The translations under genes were made by a program, and so were the position numbers. The notes beneath the pieces were generated by a model. That model saw only the letters and a program-made list of their open reading frames with translations. It was not told the DNA's origin and did no database searches. Source: Terrimonas_B sp041743125 (GTDB taxonomy: Bacteria; Bacteroidota; Bacteroidia; Chitinophagales; Chitinophagaceae). Taken from it: 64,000 bases of DNA. Of the stretch, positions 1 to 8,900 are shown piece after piece (position 1 is the first letter of the stretch; each line of letters opens with the position of its first letter). The stretch covers positions 1-64,000 of the forward strand of contig JBGTNK010000017.1 of the NCBI GenBank assembly GCA_041743125.1, written 5' to 3'.

Positions 1-2411
1 CTCACCCCCTGCAATTCCTCCAATTCAAGATTTTCGAAACCAGGATTTAAAACATTTTTACTCTGCAAAAAGAAAATGTACTCCTGGTATTCCTGGGCCT
101 CCTTTGGATTGGAATATACCATGGCTATTTTCCCTGGTTGCGTTAATCGTTCATGCGTTGATTTGATACATACTTTATCCAATCTTTTTTTCATCACTTC
201 ATACCGGACGTTATAAGAGCCCTCAACATCAAAACGCCTTTCGTCCCTGCGAAAACTGATGGAGATAGGCTGGCTATGTATTAACATTAATTGGGTGGTC
301 TGTAATGGAACAGCAAGAGAAGGTGTCAGTTTGTGAGTGATGCGGGCAATTTCAGCCATTGATCTTAATTGCCATAAACGAATGTTTTTTAAATACAGCA
401 AATCAAACGCATTGTTGGGACAAATGGACTGGCCAATATAGATATTGTAATCGACCCCATCTGTCTTGAATTTTTCAAAATAATGCGGATAAGATTGTTG
501 CAGGCTTTCTTCTTCTTTTTCCAGGTATTGCAGTACGGCCTCGTTTATGGTAGCTAACGTGCTTTCATATTCATTCCTGTACCGATACAAGTAACTTTTA
601 GGATCATTCACAATACCAAAATATTTATCCGCAGTATCCCGCAACTGGCTACTTCCTTTTTGCAAATGCTGAAAGACCGGTGTCACTTCATTTTCAAAAA
701 ATTCATTGATCCGTCCTTCATCTTCAGCCTGCATAGTATGCTCATCAATAATATCCAGAAAATTTTGGTTTTTAAATTTTAATTCCTCCAGTAGTGGCAA
801 CTTCATCAATGGTTGTAATTGATCTAATACTTCATCGACAAGGTGAAGCTGTGCTTTGAGGTCTTTTTGAATGGTCATACTGCGTTCAACTGATGAATTG
901 CGAATATCCACTGCACCATACAAAGGATAGACTCCTTCAAATGATACGTTTTGTGTTTTTGCCACATTCCCGTTTTCATCCTGTCCATTCATATACTCCC
1001 AGGCGCTTCTGGCAAATTTCCATTCCACAGAAGGCTGCAAAGCAGTAAATTTTTCTTTAATAAGTCTTTCAATCCTGGTATTGAAGGCATCTTTGTTTTT
1101 TAATAGCGCAAGTGAAATCAAAGGCATCGCAGGTTCCAATCTTGCCATGACATCTGATGTAAGCTGGTTTGGGATGGGAGAAGCAAGTTCAAGAAGTCCT
1201 AAAAATCCATCATTGTTTCTTACAGGATATATAAGGTAACTTCTCATTCCATCCTCCCATAGTTTTCTTAAGAATGGGGCGAATTGTGTGATCTTTTCGT
1301 TCAAAATAGAAATGGGCATGGGTTCAGGCCGCTCACTTAAAAATTCGATACTGCCATGGTATAATTGCAAGCTTTGGTCATCTTTTGCTTTCCAGGTTTT
1401 TCCCATCAGGCTATGTTGGGTACAATTTTCGTCCAGTACAAATTCACCATTAAGTTTTACATAAGGCATTAAACCAACTTCCACTTCATTTAATCCCACC
1501 AGCGCATGAATATTTTCTTTTATTTCCGTGATAATACTTGTATCGCAGGTCTCCTGTCTTAATAAAACCTTTTTTATAGAATCCAGCGATTCTTGTACAG
1601 TCACATCTTCGGCCACCCATACACCAAATCCTTCCGCAGCAAATAATTCAAGCGGCATTGTTTTCAACTGGCGGTCCAGATCTAATATTCGGAATGTATT
1701 CAGGCAAACAGCACAATTTTGAATCGGAGGCAATTCTCCTTTTAATTGCAGATCAATAAATCTTCTGTCATACCGCAAGTTGAAATATTGCTTCATACCT
1801 GTAGCGGCATCTGTAATGGTATAAACAAGTTTTGTATTCGCATTTAATTTAATTCCATAATATTTTTCAAGGGCGTGTTCATAGATAAGTGCACTATGAA
1901 TTTGCTTCAGCTTTTTTTGCGATGCATTTTCCGGCAAAATAAAATGCTCCTCATTATGCACAAATAATTTTCTAAAAGATGAAGAATCACTGAATATTGA
2001 AAATTGGTATGGAAGTGCCAGGGTATATATATTCTTCTCTGAATCCGATATTAAAGGAAAAAGGCTGGTACCAAGCAGCTCAAGCAAATCACTATGATCG
2101 CTTAGTATTGCGCTGTCAAGTTCAGGACCTAATAAAGCTGGCTCAGCTTCAAATCGCTCAACCAAATAATTAAAAAATTTCCCACTGGTACCCGTGCTAT
2201 TCACCGGCCTGCTTTTCAAATAATTTATGAAAGGAAGGAAGGAAATACGACTGTCAAAAACAAGATCGCTGGTTGAAGCATCTTGTACAGGTGTCAGCAA
2301 TTTTATCGGTTTCGGGGACTTGATGGCGGGGGCGATATCTTCTATCATGTGCTTCGGTTTTAAAAAGTATAACCAGACCAATGACCTTATAAAGTTAATA
2401 TTAAAAAACAT
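1..2411 (-). CDS. GAF-like domain protein, about 800 residues, C-terminus cut by window edge
   Basis: Reading the minus strand from an ATG at 2411 gives about 803 codons with no stop before the window edge, so the C-terminus is missing. The protein is soluble-looking, with no signal peptide or membrane segment. Around residues 290-435 there is a GAF-like stretch, including YLIYPVRNNDGFLGLLELA near residue 390, which has the usual strand-turn-strand of GAF sensor domains. The remainder is acidic and helical and I do not recognise a catalytic motif, so there is no sign of a kinase or cyclase output domain in the visible part. An ATG at 2348 is an alternative start. It is the leftmost gene and is divergent from the GNAT gene. 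The GAF assignment is by eye; ligand and role are unknown. Confidence 0.7.
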   Translation of the reverse strand, partial: MFFNINFIRSLVWLYFLKPKHMIEDIAPAIKSPKPIKLLTPVQDASTSDLVFDSRISFLPFINYLKSRPVNSTGTSGKFFNYLVERFEAEPALLGPELDSAILSDHSDLLELLGTSLFPLISDSEKNIYTLALPYQFSIFSDSSSFRKLFVHNEEHFILPENASQKKLKQIHSALIYEHALEKYYGIKLNANTKLVYTITDAATGMKQYFNLRYDRRFIDLQLKGELPPIQNCAVCLNTFRILDLDRQLKTMPLELFAAEGFGVWVAEDVTVQESLDSIKKVLLRQETCDTSIITEIKENIHALVGLNEVEVGLMPYVKLNGEFVLDENCTQHSLMGKTWKAKDDQSLQLYHGSIEFLSERPEPMPISILNEKITQFAPFLRKLWEDGMRSYLIYPVRNNDGFLGLLELASPIPNQLTSDVMARLEPAMPLISLALLKNKDAFNTRIERLIKEKFTALQPSVEWKFARSAWEYMNGQDENGNVAKTQNVSFEGVYPLYGAVDIRNSSVERSMTIQKDLKAQLHLVDEVLDQLQPLMKLPLLEELKFKNQNFLDIIDEHTMQAEDEGRINEFFENEVTPVFQHLQKGSSQLRDTADKYFGIVNDPKSYLYRYRNEYESTLATINEAVLQYLEKEEESLQQSYPHYFEKFKTDGVDYNIYIGQSICPNNAFDLLYLKNIRLWQLRSMAEIARITHKLTPSLAVPLQTTQLMLIHSQPISISFRRDERRFDVEGSYNVRYEVMKKRLDKVCIKSTHERLTQPGKIAMVYSNPKEAQEYQEYIFFLQSKNVLNPGFENLELEELQGV

Positions 2412-2478
2412 TTAAAAATCCTATATATAATAGTTAGGCGCACAGAATAAATAATGGAAACAGGATATTTTCTATTAT

Positions 2479-2486
2479 TATTTTTG
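2479..2486 (+). promoter_or_regulatory. candidate -7 box for the GNAT gene
   Basis: TATTTTTG fits the Bacteroidota -7 consensus TAnnTTTG. It ends only four bases before the GNAT start codon at 2491, so if it is used the transcript would be almost leaderless. No clear -33 TTG box is seen at the expected distance. Confidence 0.3.
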
Positions 2487-2490
2487 CTTC

Positions 2491-2979
2491 ATGAATGACA
2501 TATTTATTAGGGAAATACAAGTTGTTGATAATGCTAGCATAGCAGCCATCATCAGGAACACACTAAGTGAATTTGGCGCTAACCGGCCAGGTACTGTTTA
2601 TTATGATTCCACCACGGATGCTTTATTTGAGCTGTTTCAAAAAAAAGGTGCAGCCTATTTTGTGGCCACTTTAAATAACCAGGTTATTGGGGGAGCCGGC
2701 ATTTATCCTACAGATGGCTTACCACCAGATACCTGCGAACTGGTAAAAATGTATTTATTGCCTGAAGTTAGAAGTAAGGGTTTGGGCCGAACGCTTATTG
2801 AGAAAAGCTTAAGTTTTGCAAAGGAAGCCGGGTATAAACATGTGTACCTGGAAACGATGCCTGAATTAAACCAGGCATTGAAAGTATATGCCAAATTCGG
2901 ATTCGATTATCTTAAAGGGCCAATGGGAAACAGCGGACATACAGGTTGCAGCCTTTGGATGCTGAAAAAGCTGGAATGA
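2491..2979 (+). CDS. GNAT family N-acetyltransferase
   Basis: This 162-residue protein is the usual length for a single-domain GNAT enzyme, which transfers an acetyl group from acetyl-CoA to an amine. The acetyl-CoA pyrophosphate-binding loop is visible as RSKGLGR at residues 94-100, after the strand ELVKMYLLPE. The C-terminal half shows the typical GYKHVYLET strand and a YAKFGF motif near 133-138. It has no signal peptide, so it should act in the cytoplasm. It stands alone, with a diverging GAF-like gene upstream and a converging outer-membrane protein gene downstream, so context gives no hint of the substrate. The family call is firm; the specific acceptor cannot be read from the sequence. 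Confidence 0.85.
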   Translation: MNDIFIREIQVVDNASIAAIIRNTLSEFGANRPGTVYYDSTTDALFELFQKKGAAYFVATLNNQVIGGAGIYPTDGLPPDTCELVKMYLLPEVRSKGLGRTLIEKSLSFAKEAGYKHVYLETMPELNQALKVYAKFGFDYLKGPMGNSGHTGCSLWMLKKLE

Positions 2980-3046
2980 AAACGGGCGCAAATGAGTTCG
3001 TTGCATTCGATTTTTAGTGTAAGGATGTAAATCCTCTTAAAGGAAA

Positions 3047-3595
3047 TTATTTATTCCTCAATCTGTCCACCTGGTGGCTCAGAAGATATATTTGGAAACC
3101 TACAGTAAGTGCAAACCCACCATTTCCACTCGAATTTTTGATCTTGCTATTTGCATACCCCACCAGTCCGTCTATGGATACCTGGTCGCTTATAAAAATA
3201 GCAGCACCACCGCCTAGAAAATAACTGGTAACGTTATTTGTAGTAGAAGGAAGGCCTAATATCTTAGTTTTTTGACTTAGAAAATTGAGGTTACCATGTA
3301 GAATTGGTCTTATTCTGGCATCAGTAAAATAATATCTGACGAAGGGACCGATACCAAATGAAGTGACTTTTGCATCTCCATACTTGGAATATATAAAGCT
3401 GATATTACCGCCCAGTGCCAGGTTATTAATTATAAAAATACCTGCATCCGGAGTGAGGGATATTTCAGTGCTATTGTCTGATGTATTCAGCCGCAAACCC
3501 CCGCCTACCATTCCATCGCCCCGTTCGGTTTGTGCATGCGCCATAATAAAACTCATTGTCAAAGAAAGGGTAAGTACCAACTTTTTCATACTCAT
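3047..3595 (-). CDS. small outer-membrane beta-barrel protein
   Basis: The 182-residue product starts with a signal peptide (basic MSMKK, hydrophobic core, AHA-Q cleavage after residue 21). The rest is made of alternating amphipathic strands rich in Gly, aromatic and Ser/Thr residues, such as FGIGPFVRYYF and SYFLGGGAAIFI, as in the OmpW/OmpX-like eight-stranded barrels of Bacteroidota. The size is typical of that group. A second ATG at 3589 is equally possible. A -7-like TAGATTTG box lies 17 bases upstream. No enzymatic motif is seen, and such proteins are usually annotated only as porin-like or as outer membrane beta-barrel proteins. Confidence 0.75.
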   Translation of the reverse strand: MSMKKLVLTLSLTMSFIMAHAQTERGDGMVGGGLRLNTSDNSTEISLTPDAGIFIINNLALGGNISFIYSKYGDAKVTSFGIGPFVRYYFTDARIRPILHGNLNFLSQKTKILGLPSTTNNVTSYFLGGGAAIFISDQVSIDGLVGYANSKIKNSSGNGGFALTVGFQIYLLSHQVDRLRNK

Positions 3596-3611
3596 TTAGT
3601 TTTTGGTTTCA

Positions 3612-3619
3612 CAAATCTA
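3612..3619 (-). promoter_or_regulatory. candidate -7 box for the outer-membrane protein gene
   Basis: On the minus strand this reads TAGATTTG, a full match to TAnnTTTG, and sits 17 bases ahead of the start codon at 3595. No convincing -33 element was found. Confidence 0.4.
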
Positions 3620-3664
3620 ATCAAACCCACGATGGTTAGAAAAAATCTTATACCTAAAGAGCTA

Positions 3665-4282
3665 TCAAATGCTTTCTACTTCATACACCGGGCTAAACAA
3701 GTACAACTTGCCTGTTTTTATTTCAACACACTTGAATCTTTTGCGCAATTTCTCACCTTTCTTAAATATTCTGCCATCACTGGTGCTGAATAAAGCATGG
3801 AGAGCAAGTTCTTCTAATAACCGGTGATGGTTTCCCTTTACATCATATTTGCGCAGAATTCGCAGAAGACCATCTTCAGCACAAGTACTTGCTGCAGGAT
3901 TATGTAATGATCTTATCAATTCAGATTCTATATCTGGCGGAAAAACCTTTTGAAGTATAAACTGTTCCAGCATTTTTCCATAGATTATCTTCCATTCTTT
4001 TCCATGAGCAAGGATATGCTTTCCAAATTTTTCAAAGGCTAATAAATGTGCCAGTTCATGCAGCAGGGTGATCAGAAAGGAATAGGCATTCAAATTTCCG
4101 TTTACGCTAATCCGGTGATTGGCGTGATGTGTACTATGGCGATAATCGCCCAATATGCTTTTTCTTTCCCTGGCTATTGTCAAGTGCACCTTATGAAGAC
4201 GCAGGTAGTTTAATACAGCCTCATAAGTGCCGGGAGGTAAATAATCATTCAATTGAGCAATGGGAACTTCTTTTTTAGGCAT
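3665..4282 (-). CDS. SprT-like zinc metalloprotease-domain protein
   Basis: The 205-residue protein carries a gluzincin-type active site: HELAH at residues 75-79 (two zinc-ligand histidines around the catalytic Glu76), followed by HGKEW at 93-97, which supplies the third ligand in SprT-like domains. No export signal is present, so it should be cytoplasmic. The paired cysteines of the C-terminal zinc ribbon found in many SprT proteins are not visible; only isolated Cys residues occur. Its ATG overlaps the last eight bases of the AtpI-like gene upstream, suggesting translational coupling and a place at the end of the minus-strand operon running from 5815. The natural substrate is unknown; eukaryotic SPRTN relatives cleave DNA-protein crosslinks. 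Confidence 0.8.
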   Translation of the reverse strand: MPKKEVPIAQLNDYLPPGTYEAVLNYLRLHKVHLTIARERKSILGDYRHSTHHANHRISVNGNLNAYSFLITLLHELAHLLAFEKFGKHILAHGKEWKIIYGKMLEQFILQKVFPPDIESELIRSLHNPAASTCAEDGLLRILRKYDVKGNHHRLLEELALHALFSTSDGRIFKKGEKLRKRFKCVEIKTGKLYLFSPVYEVESI

Positions 4283-4688
4283 TCTTTTTTTGCTTCAGTA
4301 TCCGTAGAAGAGAATTTACCTCAAAAAAAGTATAGACGATATACAATGCCATAGACAAAAAAAGAGCTGGTTTATTTACATTCTTTCTAACGGAGATGAT
4401 GTAAACGAATGCGACAATGGCAACAACAAAAAATTTTATAATAAATCCTCCGTATATAGCCCGGATAAAAACGTTAGGATTAGTATGCGTTAGTCCGCGA
4501 TAGGCTAATAGAAAAGTGACCAGGGTAACAACAAATAATAACAGGTTGCCGGCTAGCAGCACTTCGTGGTCAATATTTTTTTTTATAAGCCAGCCTCTTC
4601 CTACCAGGAAAAAAGCATTGAGCAAAATAAATATGAGGAACATCGGGCGAAGAAGCTTCAAACTGCTTGAGTTCATCTTTTGAATCAT
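4275..4688 (-). CDS. four-helix membrane protein, AtpI-like
   Basis: This 137-residue protein is almost entirely membrane-embedded, with four hydrophobic helices (about 14-32, 43-62, 75-98 and 108-126) and a basic C-terminal tail. It follows the atpZ-like gene by 17 bases on the same strand. In many Bacteroidota a protein of this type sits between atpZ and atpB, the F0 subunit a gene, and is taken as an AtpI-like assembly factor. Here the next gene is the SprT-like protease and no ATP synthase subunit gene follows. The AtpI-like assignment therefore rests on neighbourhood and topology, not on a sequence signature. Confidence 0.55.
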   Translation of the reverse strand: MIQKMNSSSLKLLRPMFLIFILLNAFFLVGRGWLIKKNIDHEVLLAGNLLLFVVTLVTFLLAYRGLTHTNPNVFIRAIYGGFIIKFFVVAIVAFVYIISVRKNVNKPALFLSMALYIVYTFFEVNSLLRILKQKKNA

Positions 4689-4705
4689 TAATATTGAGAA
4701 GGTGC

Positions 4706-4921
4706 TTATTTATTACCAGTTTGGCGCATTAATTTATAAAAAATGGCGCCCAGCGTAAGCAAAGGTAATATACAGGCAAATAAAGGCAAGCTGTTTAACC
4801 AATTGTCTGCCTTTAATCCTATAAATACTGCAATACTAATGGCCAGCATCATTTGAGTGCCCAGCCCTGCATAGCGAAGTAAATCTTTATTACTGGAGAA
4901 GAGCTTCTTCTTCTTCCACAT
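4706..4921 (-). CDS. atpZ: AtpZ/AtpI family protein
   Basis: The 71-residue protein has a basic N-terminus (MWKKKK) and two hydrophobic segments (about 20-37 and 46-64) joined by a short loop. It contains the YAGLGTQMMLAISIAVFIGLK-type first helix and downstream Asp of AtpZ proteins, small partners of the F-type ATP synthase proposed to help Mg2+ or Ca2+ entry or c-ring assembly. Its start lies inside the 3-prime end of the bactofilin gene, with a 32-base overlap in another frame, so translation is probably coupled. The AtpI-like gene follows directly. Length and order bactofilin-AtpZ-AtpI match the common Bacteroidota arrangement, but the ATP synthase genes themselves are not in this window. 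Confidence 0.7.
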   Translation of the reverse strand: MWKKKKLFSSNKDLLRYAGLGTQMMLAISIAVFIGLKADNWLNSLPLFACILPLLTLGAIFYKLMRQTGNK

Positions 4922-5315
4922 CTACCTTAATTTTTTCATTTGTTTTTACGGCTCCCATATGGCATTGGCCGTTGAAGGTTGCAGAAGGCTCCACCTGTAG
5001 TTTTTCTGCGTATAGGTTTCCGGTCACCGTAGAATCACCCCGCAACTGAAGTAGATCCTTGGCTTTTATATTGCCAGTAACCTTACCAATTATATCTGCC
5101 TGGTTGCCGGAGATGTCACCTTCTACTACACCGTTGGCCCCTATTATAACTTTGGCAGAACTGTGAATATTACCAATGACCGTTCCGTCAATCCGGAGGT
5201 CGCTGTTGCTGCTGATGTCCCCCTTAAGAGTAGTACCGGCTCCTATTAAAGTAGTGCCGTTGCCGTTAGTTGGTTTTTCCTGCGCCATGTCTGTTTTGTT
5301 TTTAGAGTTAAACAT
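4890..5315 (-). CDS. bactofilin (polymer-forming cytoskeletal protein)
   Basis: The protein has the bactofilin core of short beta-helix repeats, seen as a series of Gly- and hydrophobic-rich rungs (TTLKGDI, DLRIDGTVIGNI, KVIIGANGVVEGDI, QADIIGKVTGNI, DLLQLRGDSTVTGNL) over residues 20-125. Bactofilins polymerise without nucleotides into filaments at the membrane and often position cell-wall enzymes. I place the start at the ATG at 5315 (MFNSKNK), a common beginning in this family; an in-frame ATG at 5339 would add eight residues. The acidic tail VDVEEEEA overlaps the atpZ-like start. The upstream gene resembles the membrane anchor of an M23 peptidase, a frequent bactofilin partner. Confidence 0.88.
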   Translation of the reverse strand: MFNSKNKTDMAQEKPTNGNGTTLIGAGTTLKGDISSNSDLRIDGTVIGNIHSSAKVIIGANGVVEGDISGNQADIIGKVTGNIKAKDLLQLRGDSTVTGNLYAEKLQVEPSATFNGQCHMGAVKTNEKIKVDVEEEEALLQ

Positions 5316-5419
5316 AGTTATTTGATTTAATTCATGCAAGCCTGAGATAATACGAATTCGATAACGAAATATTGAATGAGTCTAAATTAATTTTCCCCAG
5401 AAAATACTTCACTCAAAAA

Positions 5420-5815
5420 CTAATCATCCGAAAATTCATCTTTTGGAACCTGCAATTTTGTGGTATCCAATATTGTAGCTTCACCCCCATTTAAAACTCG
5501 TTTAATATTATCAATATAAATAGATTGATAGTTAACCTGCGTTTCAAGTGAATCTACGCGGTATTTCATACTCCTGTATTCCCGTCCAACCTTTAAATCA
5601 TCATAGCCTGGTATATAATATTTGAGCGGTGTAAAAACAATCAGTGCCACCGTTAGCCCAACCAATACAACAAAAATTGTGCTCAAACCGATATAAACGC
5701 TGAGACGGGAGAGTTTAAATGTCACCACTTCTTCATAGGTATCATCATTCATTACTACTAACCGGTAGCGGTTTCGCAATCGTTTCAGAGTAGAACCTGA
5801 TTCCGGATTTGTCAT
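5420..5815 (-). CDS. single-pass membrane protein resembling the N-terminus of M23 peptidases, peptidase domain absent
   Basis: The 131-residue product has a basic cytosolic N-terminus (KRLRNRYRLVVMNDDTYEE at 11-29), one membrane helix at about 38-62, and a periplasmic stretch with coiled-coil character (78-108). This is how many Bacteroidota M23 metallopeptidases begin, and those genes usually sit directly upstream of a bactofilin gene, as here. However, the frame stops at 5420 and no HxxxD or HxH peptidase motif follows in the 100 bases before the bactofilin start. It may be a shortened, peptidase-free membrane anchor or a decayed gene. The relationship is inferred from the N-terminal pattern and gene order. 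Confidence 0.55.
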   Translation of the reverse strand: MTNPESGSTLKRLRNRYRLVVMNDDTYEEVVTFKLSRLSVYIGLSTIFVVLVGLTVALIVFTPLKYYIPGYDDLKVGREYRSMKYRVDSLETQVNYQSIYIDNIKRVLNGGEATILDTTKLQVPKDEFSDD

Positions 5816-5959
5816 GTAAATATTTTATATAATGGCTAAGTTATGAAATGAGGCTTGTTTTATTCCTGGTTTAAGCCATCGGACCAAGTAAAAAAATTGT
5901 ACAATTTTATACTAAATAATTTGAAATTCAGTTAATAAGAGGTTAGTTTGGGCCGCATC

Positions 5960-8900
5960 ATGTTATCGAGCAGATATATTACTATCATTGTTGCATTTTT
6001 TCTTCTTAGTTGCCGGGTTGCTGTGCCAGCATTTGGTCAATTAGGCATTGCCCTGGATGTAGAGAAACCAAAAGAATTTGAGAACAGGGTGCTGCGTTCA
6101 GAAAAATCTGATCAGAAAAAGTTTTCACTTCCTAAACGCTTTATTCAAAATACTATTACACATTATAATTATTTTTTCAACGCCAATAATAAGTTGAATG
6201 AAGTGCTGGAAAAGGCAAAAACCTCCTTTACAGATGATTATTCTGATTTAATACCATTTTATAATTTTACCCTTGATGCAACGGCTGCTGATAGTATAGA
6301 ATTAGATTCAATTTCATATAAAGCAAGGACAGGTATTGTTTTACACGACCTTAGAGGCGATTGGGTCGATAACCTGTATTTATTATGGGGGGCATCTTAT
6401 TACTTAAAACAACAATTTGATTCCGCTCAACTGATGTTTCAGTTTATCAACTATGCTTTTGCCGAAAAAGAAAAGGATGGATATTATAAAACGATCGGGA
6501 GTGCAATGGACGGTAACAGTGCATTAAGTATCTCCACGAAGGAAAAAAATAGTCTGCCCCGCCGGGTATTTTCAGAGCCACCCAGTCGTAACGATGCCTT
6601 TTTGTGGCAAATCAGAAACCATCTGGCCCAGGATCAATTTACCGAAGCATCAGGATTGATACTTACCTTGAAAAGCGATCCTCATTTTCCCGGTCGCCTT
6701 ACCAAAGACCTGGAGGAAGTACAAGCCTTTTCCTTTTATAAACAAAAGATGTGGGATAGTGCAGCAGCCCACCTGGAGAAAGCATTAAGCAATGCGACAA
6801 ATAAAGGCGAAATGGCAAGATGGGAATACCTGCTTGCCCAGCTTTATGAAATGACTTCCAAAACTACCGAAGCAGAGACCTGGTATACAAAATCTATTGG
6901 ACATACAACGGACCCGATCATGGATATCTATGCCAGGCTGGCATTAGTTAGAGTAAATAAAGACAGCGGCAAAGATTATATAGAAAAAAATATTGCCACA
7001 TTATTGAAAATGGCAAGGCGGGACAAGTACCAGGATTTCCGGGATATTATTTACTATATGGCAGCCCAAATTGAACTGGAAAGAGATAATATAGATGGCG
7101 CTTTGCCACTATTGATCAAGAGTACCAAATACGCCAGTAATAATGCTTCGCAACGTAATAAAGCTTTCTTGCAATTAGCAGAGCTTTCATTTAAAAAAAG
7201 AAAGTACCGCCAATCATATAATTTTTACGACAGTCTTCAATTAGGTGATCCGATTATTAAAGATCCTGAAGCCTTGTTGGCGAGAAAAGATATATTATCG
7301 AAGCTGGCCAATAATATTGAAATAATAGAAAGGCAGGATAGTTTGCAAAGGATAGCTGCTATGCCGGAAGATGAAAGGAAAAGTTATATAAAAAAATTAG
7401 TACGCCAGCTCCGAAAACAACATGGGTTAAAGGATGAAGGAACAGAAACAACGGTAAAGAAATTTTCATCCAGTGAAGAAACATCGCCTTCACTTTTTGG
7501 GGAAAATAATAAAAAAGGAGACTGGTATTTTTATAATAAAAATTCTAGACAGAAGGGCCTGGCCGATTTTACTTCCAAATGGGGTAAAAGGATCAATACA
7601 GATGACTGGCGAAGAAGCGATGTGTTTAGTTCAGGTGGAGTCAAGTCACGATCCGACCAGCTTCAAGATTTAACAGGTGGAGGCCTGGAGGCCGTAGTGG
7701 ATGAAAACGCAGAAATTACTTTTGAAACTCTCTTTGATAATTTACCATTGACTCCTGAAACTATCCAACAATCCAACGACTCCATACAATACGCCTTGTT
7801 CGGACTGGGAATGATTTACATACAGCAACTCGAAGATTGTCCTTCCGGCACAGAAACATTGGAAGATCTGCGGAAAAGGTTCCCGGAATTCACAAGAATG
7901 GATGAGGTTCTTTTCAATCTATACTATTGCTATAACAAGCAGGGAGAAACCAGGCTGGCTAATGATGCTAAGAAAATAATGGAGCAGCAATTTGCAGACA
8001 GCAAATTAACAACGGTAGTTACAACAGGAAAAAGCCCGGATGCGGATAAAAAAGAGCAGGAATCCGCGGCTACGCTGACCTACGAAAAAGTTTACGATCT
8101 TTTTTTAGAAGGTAATTTTAGTGAAGCAGTGGCCCTGAAAAAAGCAGCGGACAGTACATATGGAAGCAATCATTGGACCCCTCAATTGCTTTATATAGAA
8201 GCCGTATATTATATTAAACAGCGGGAAGATAGTATGGCAGCGGTTATACTGGGCAACATCACCATGAAATTTGAAAGAACTCCAATAGCTAATAAAGCAA
8301 GAACGTTGTTGAATGTTTTGAACCGCCGTGAAGAAATAGAAAATGAATTGCGCAATATGGTTATCAATATGCCTGAACAAGATACTACCACACGGTACAG
8401 GCAAATTGATATTACTCCTACGCCTGTCAAAGATTCAGCAAGAGTGATTACGGAACCGGTTGTGGTGAAAACAAAACCATTGACAGATTCCTTAACTAAT
8501 CAACAACAACAACCGGTGAAACCTGCCAATAATGAGGTGGCAGGAAAATTGAAGGTGATAGATTCCTTAGCGAAACAACAGCCGGTAAAACCTGTATCAA
8601 CAGATCCTACTTTTGCATTTGATTCCGAAGCTCCGCATTACGTCATCATTTTATTAACGAAAGTAGATCCCATATTTGTGAACGAAGCGAAGAATGCATT
8701 TTCCAGGTATAACCGGGATACTTATTATAATAAGCAAATGCAGGCCGAATTAATTGAGATCGATACAGATAACCGGTTGTTATTGATAAGTCCGTTTAAG
8801 AATGCTCCTGAAGCAATGACATATATAGATCAAACCCGCCCCAAAACAGCCAATGAAATTATTCCATGGCTTAAAGGAGGAAAATACAGTTATTCAATTA

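Noticed and set aside
1528..2415. Short plus-strand frames at 1528-1722 and 2227-2415
   Set aside because: They lie antisense to the long open frame of the GAF-like protein, which runs without a stop to the window edge.
2980..3046. AGGAT/ATCCT hairpin between the GNAT and outer-membrane protein genes
   Set aside because: Only five base pairs with a poor following T-run; could easily be chance.
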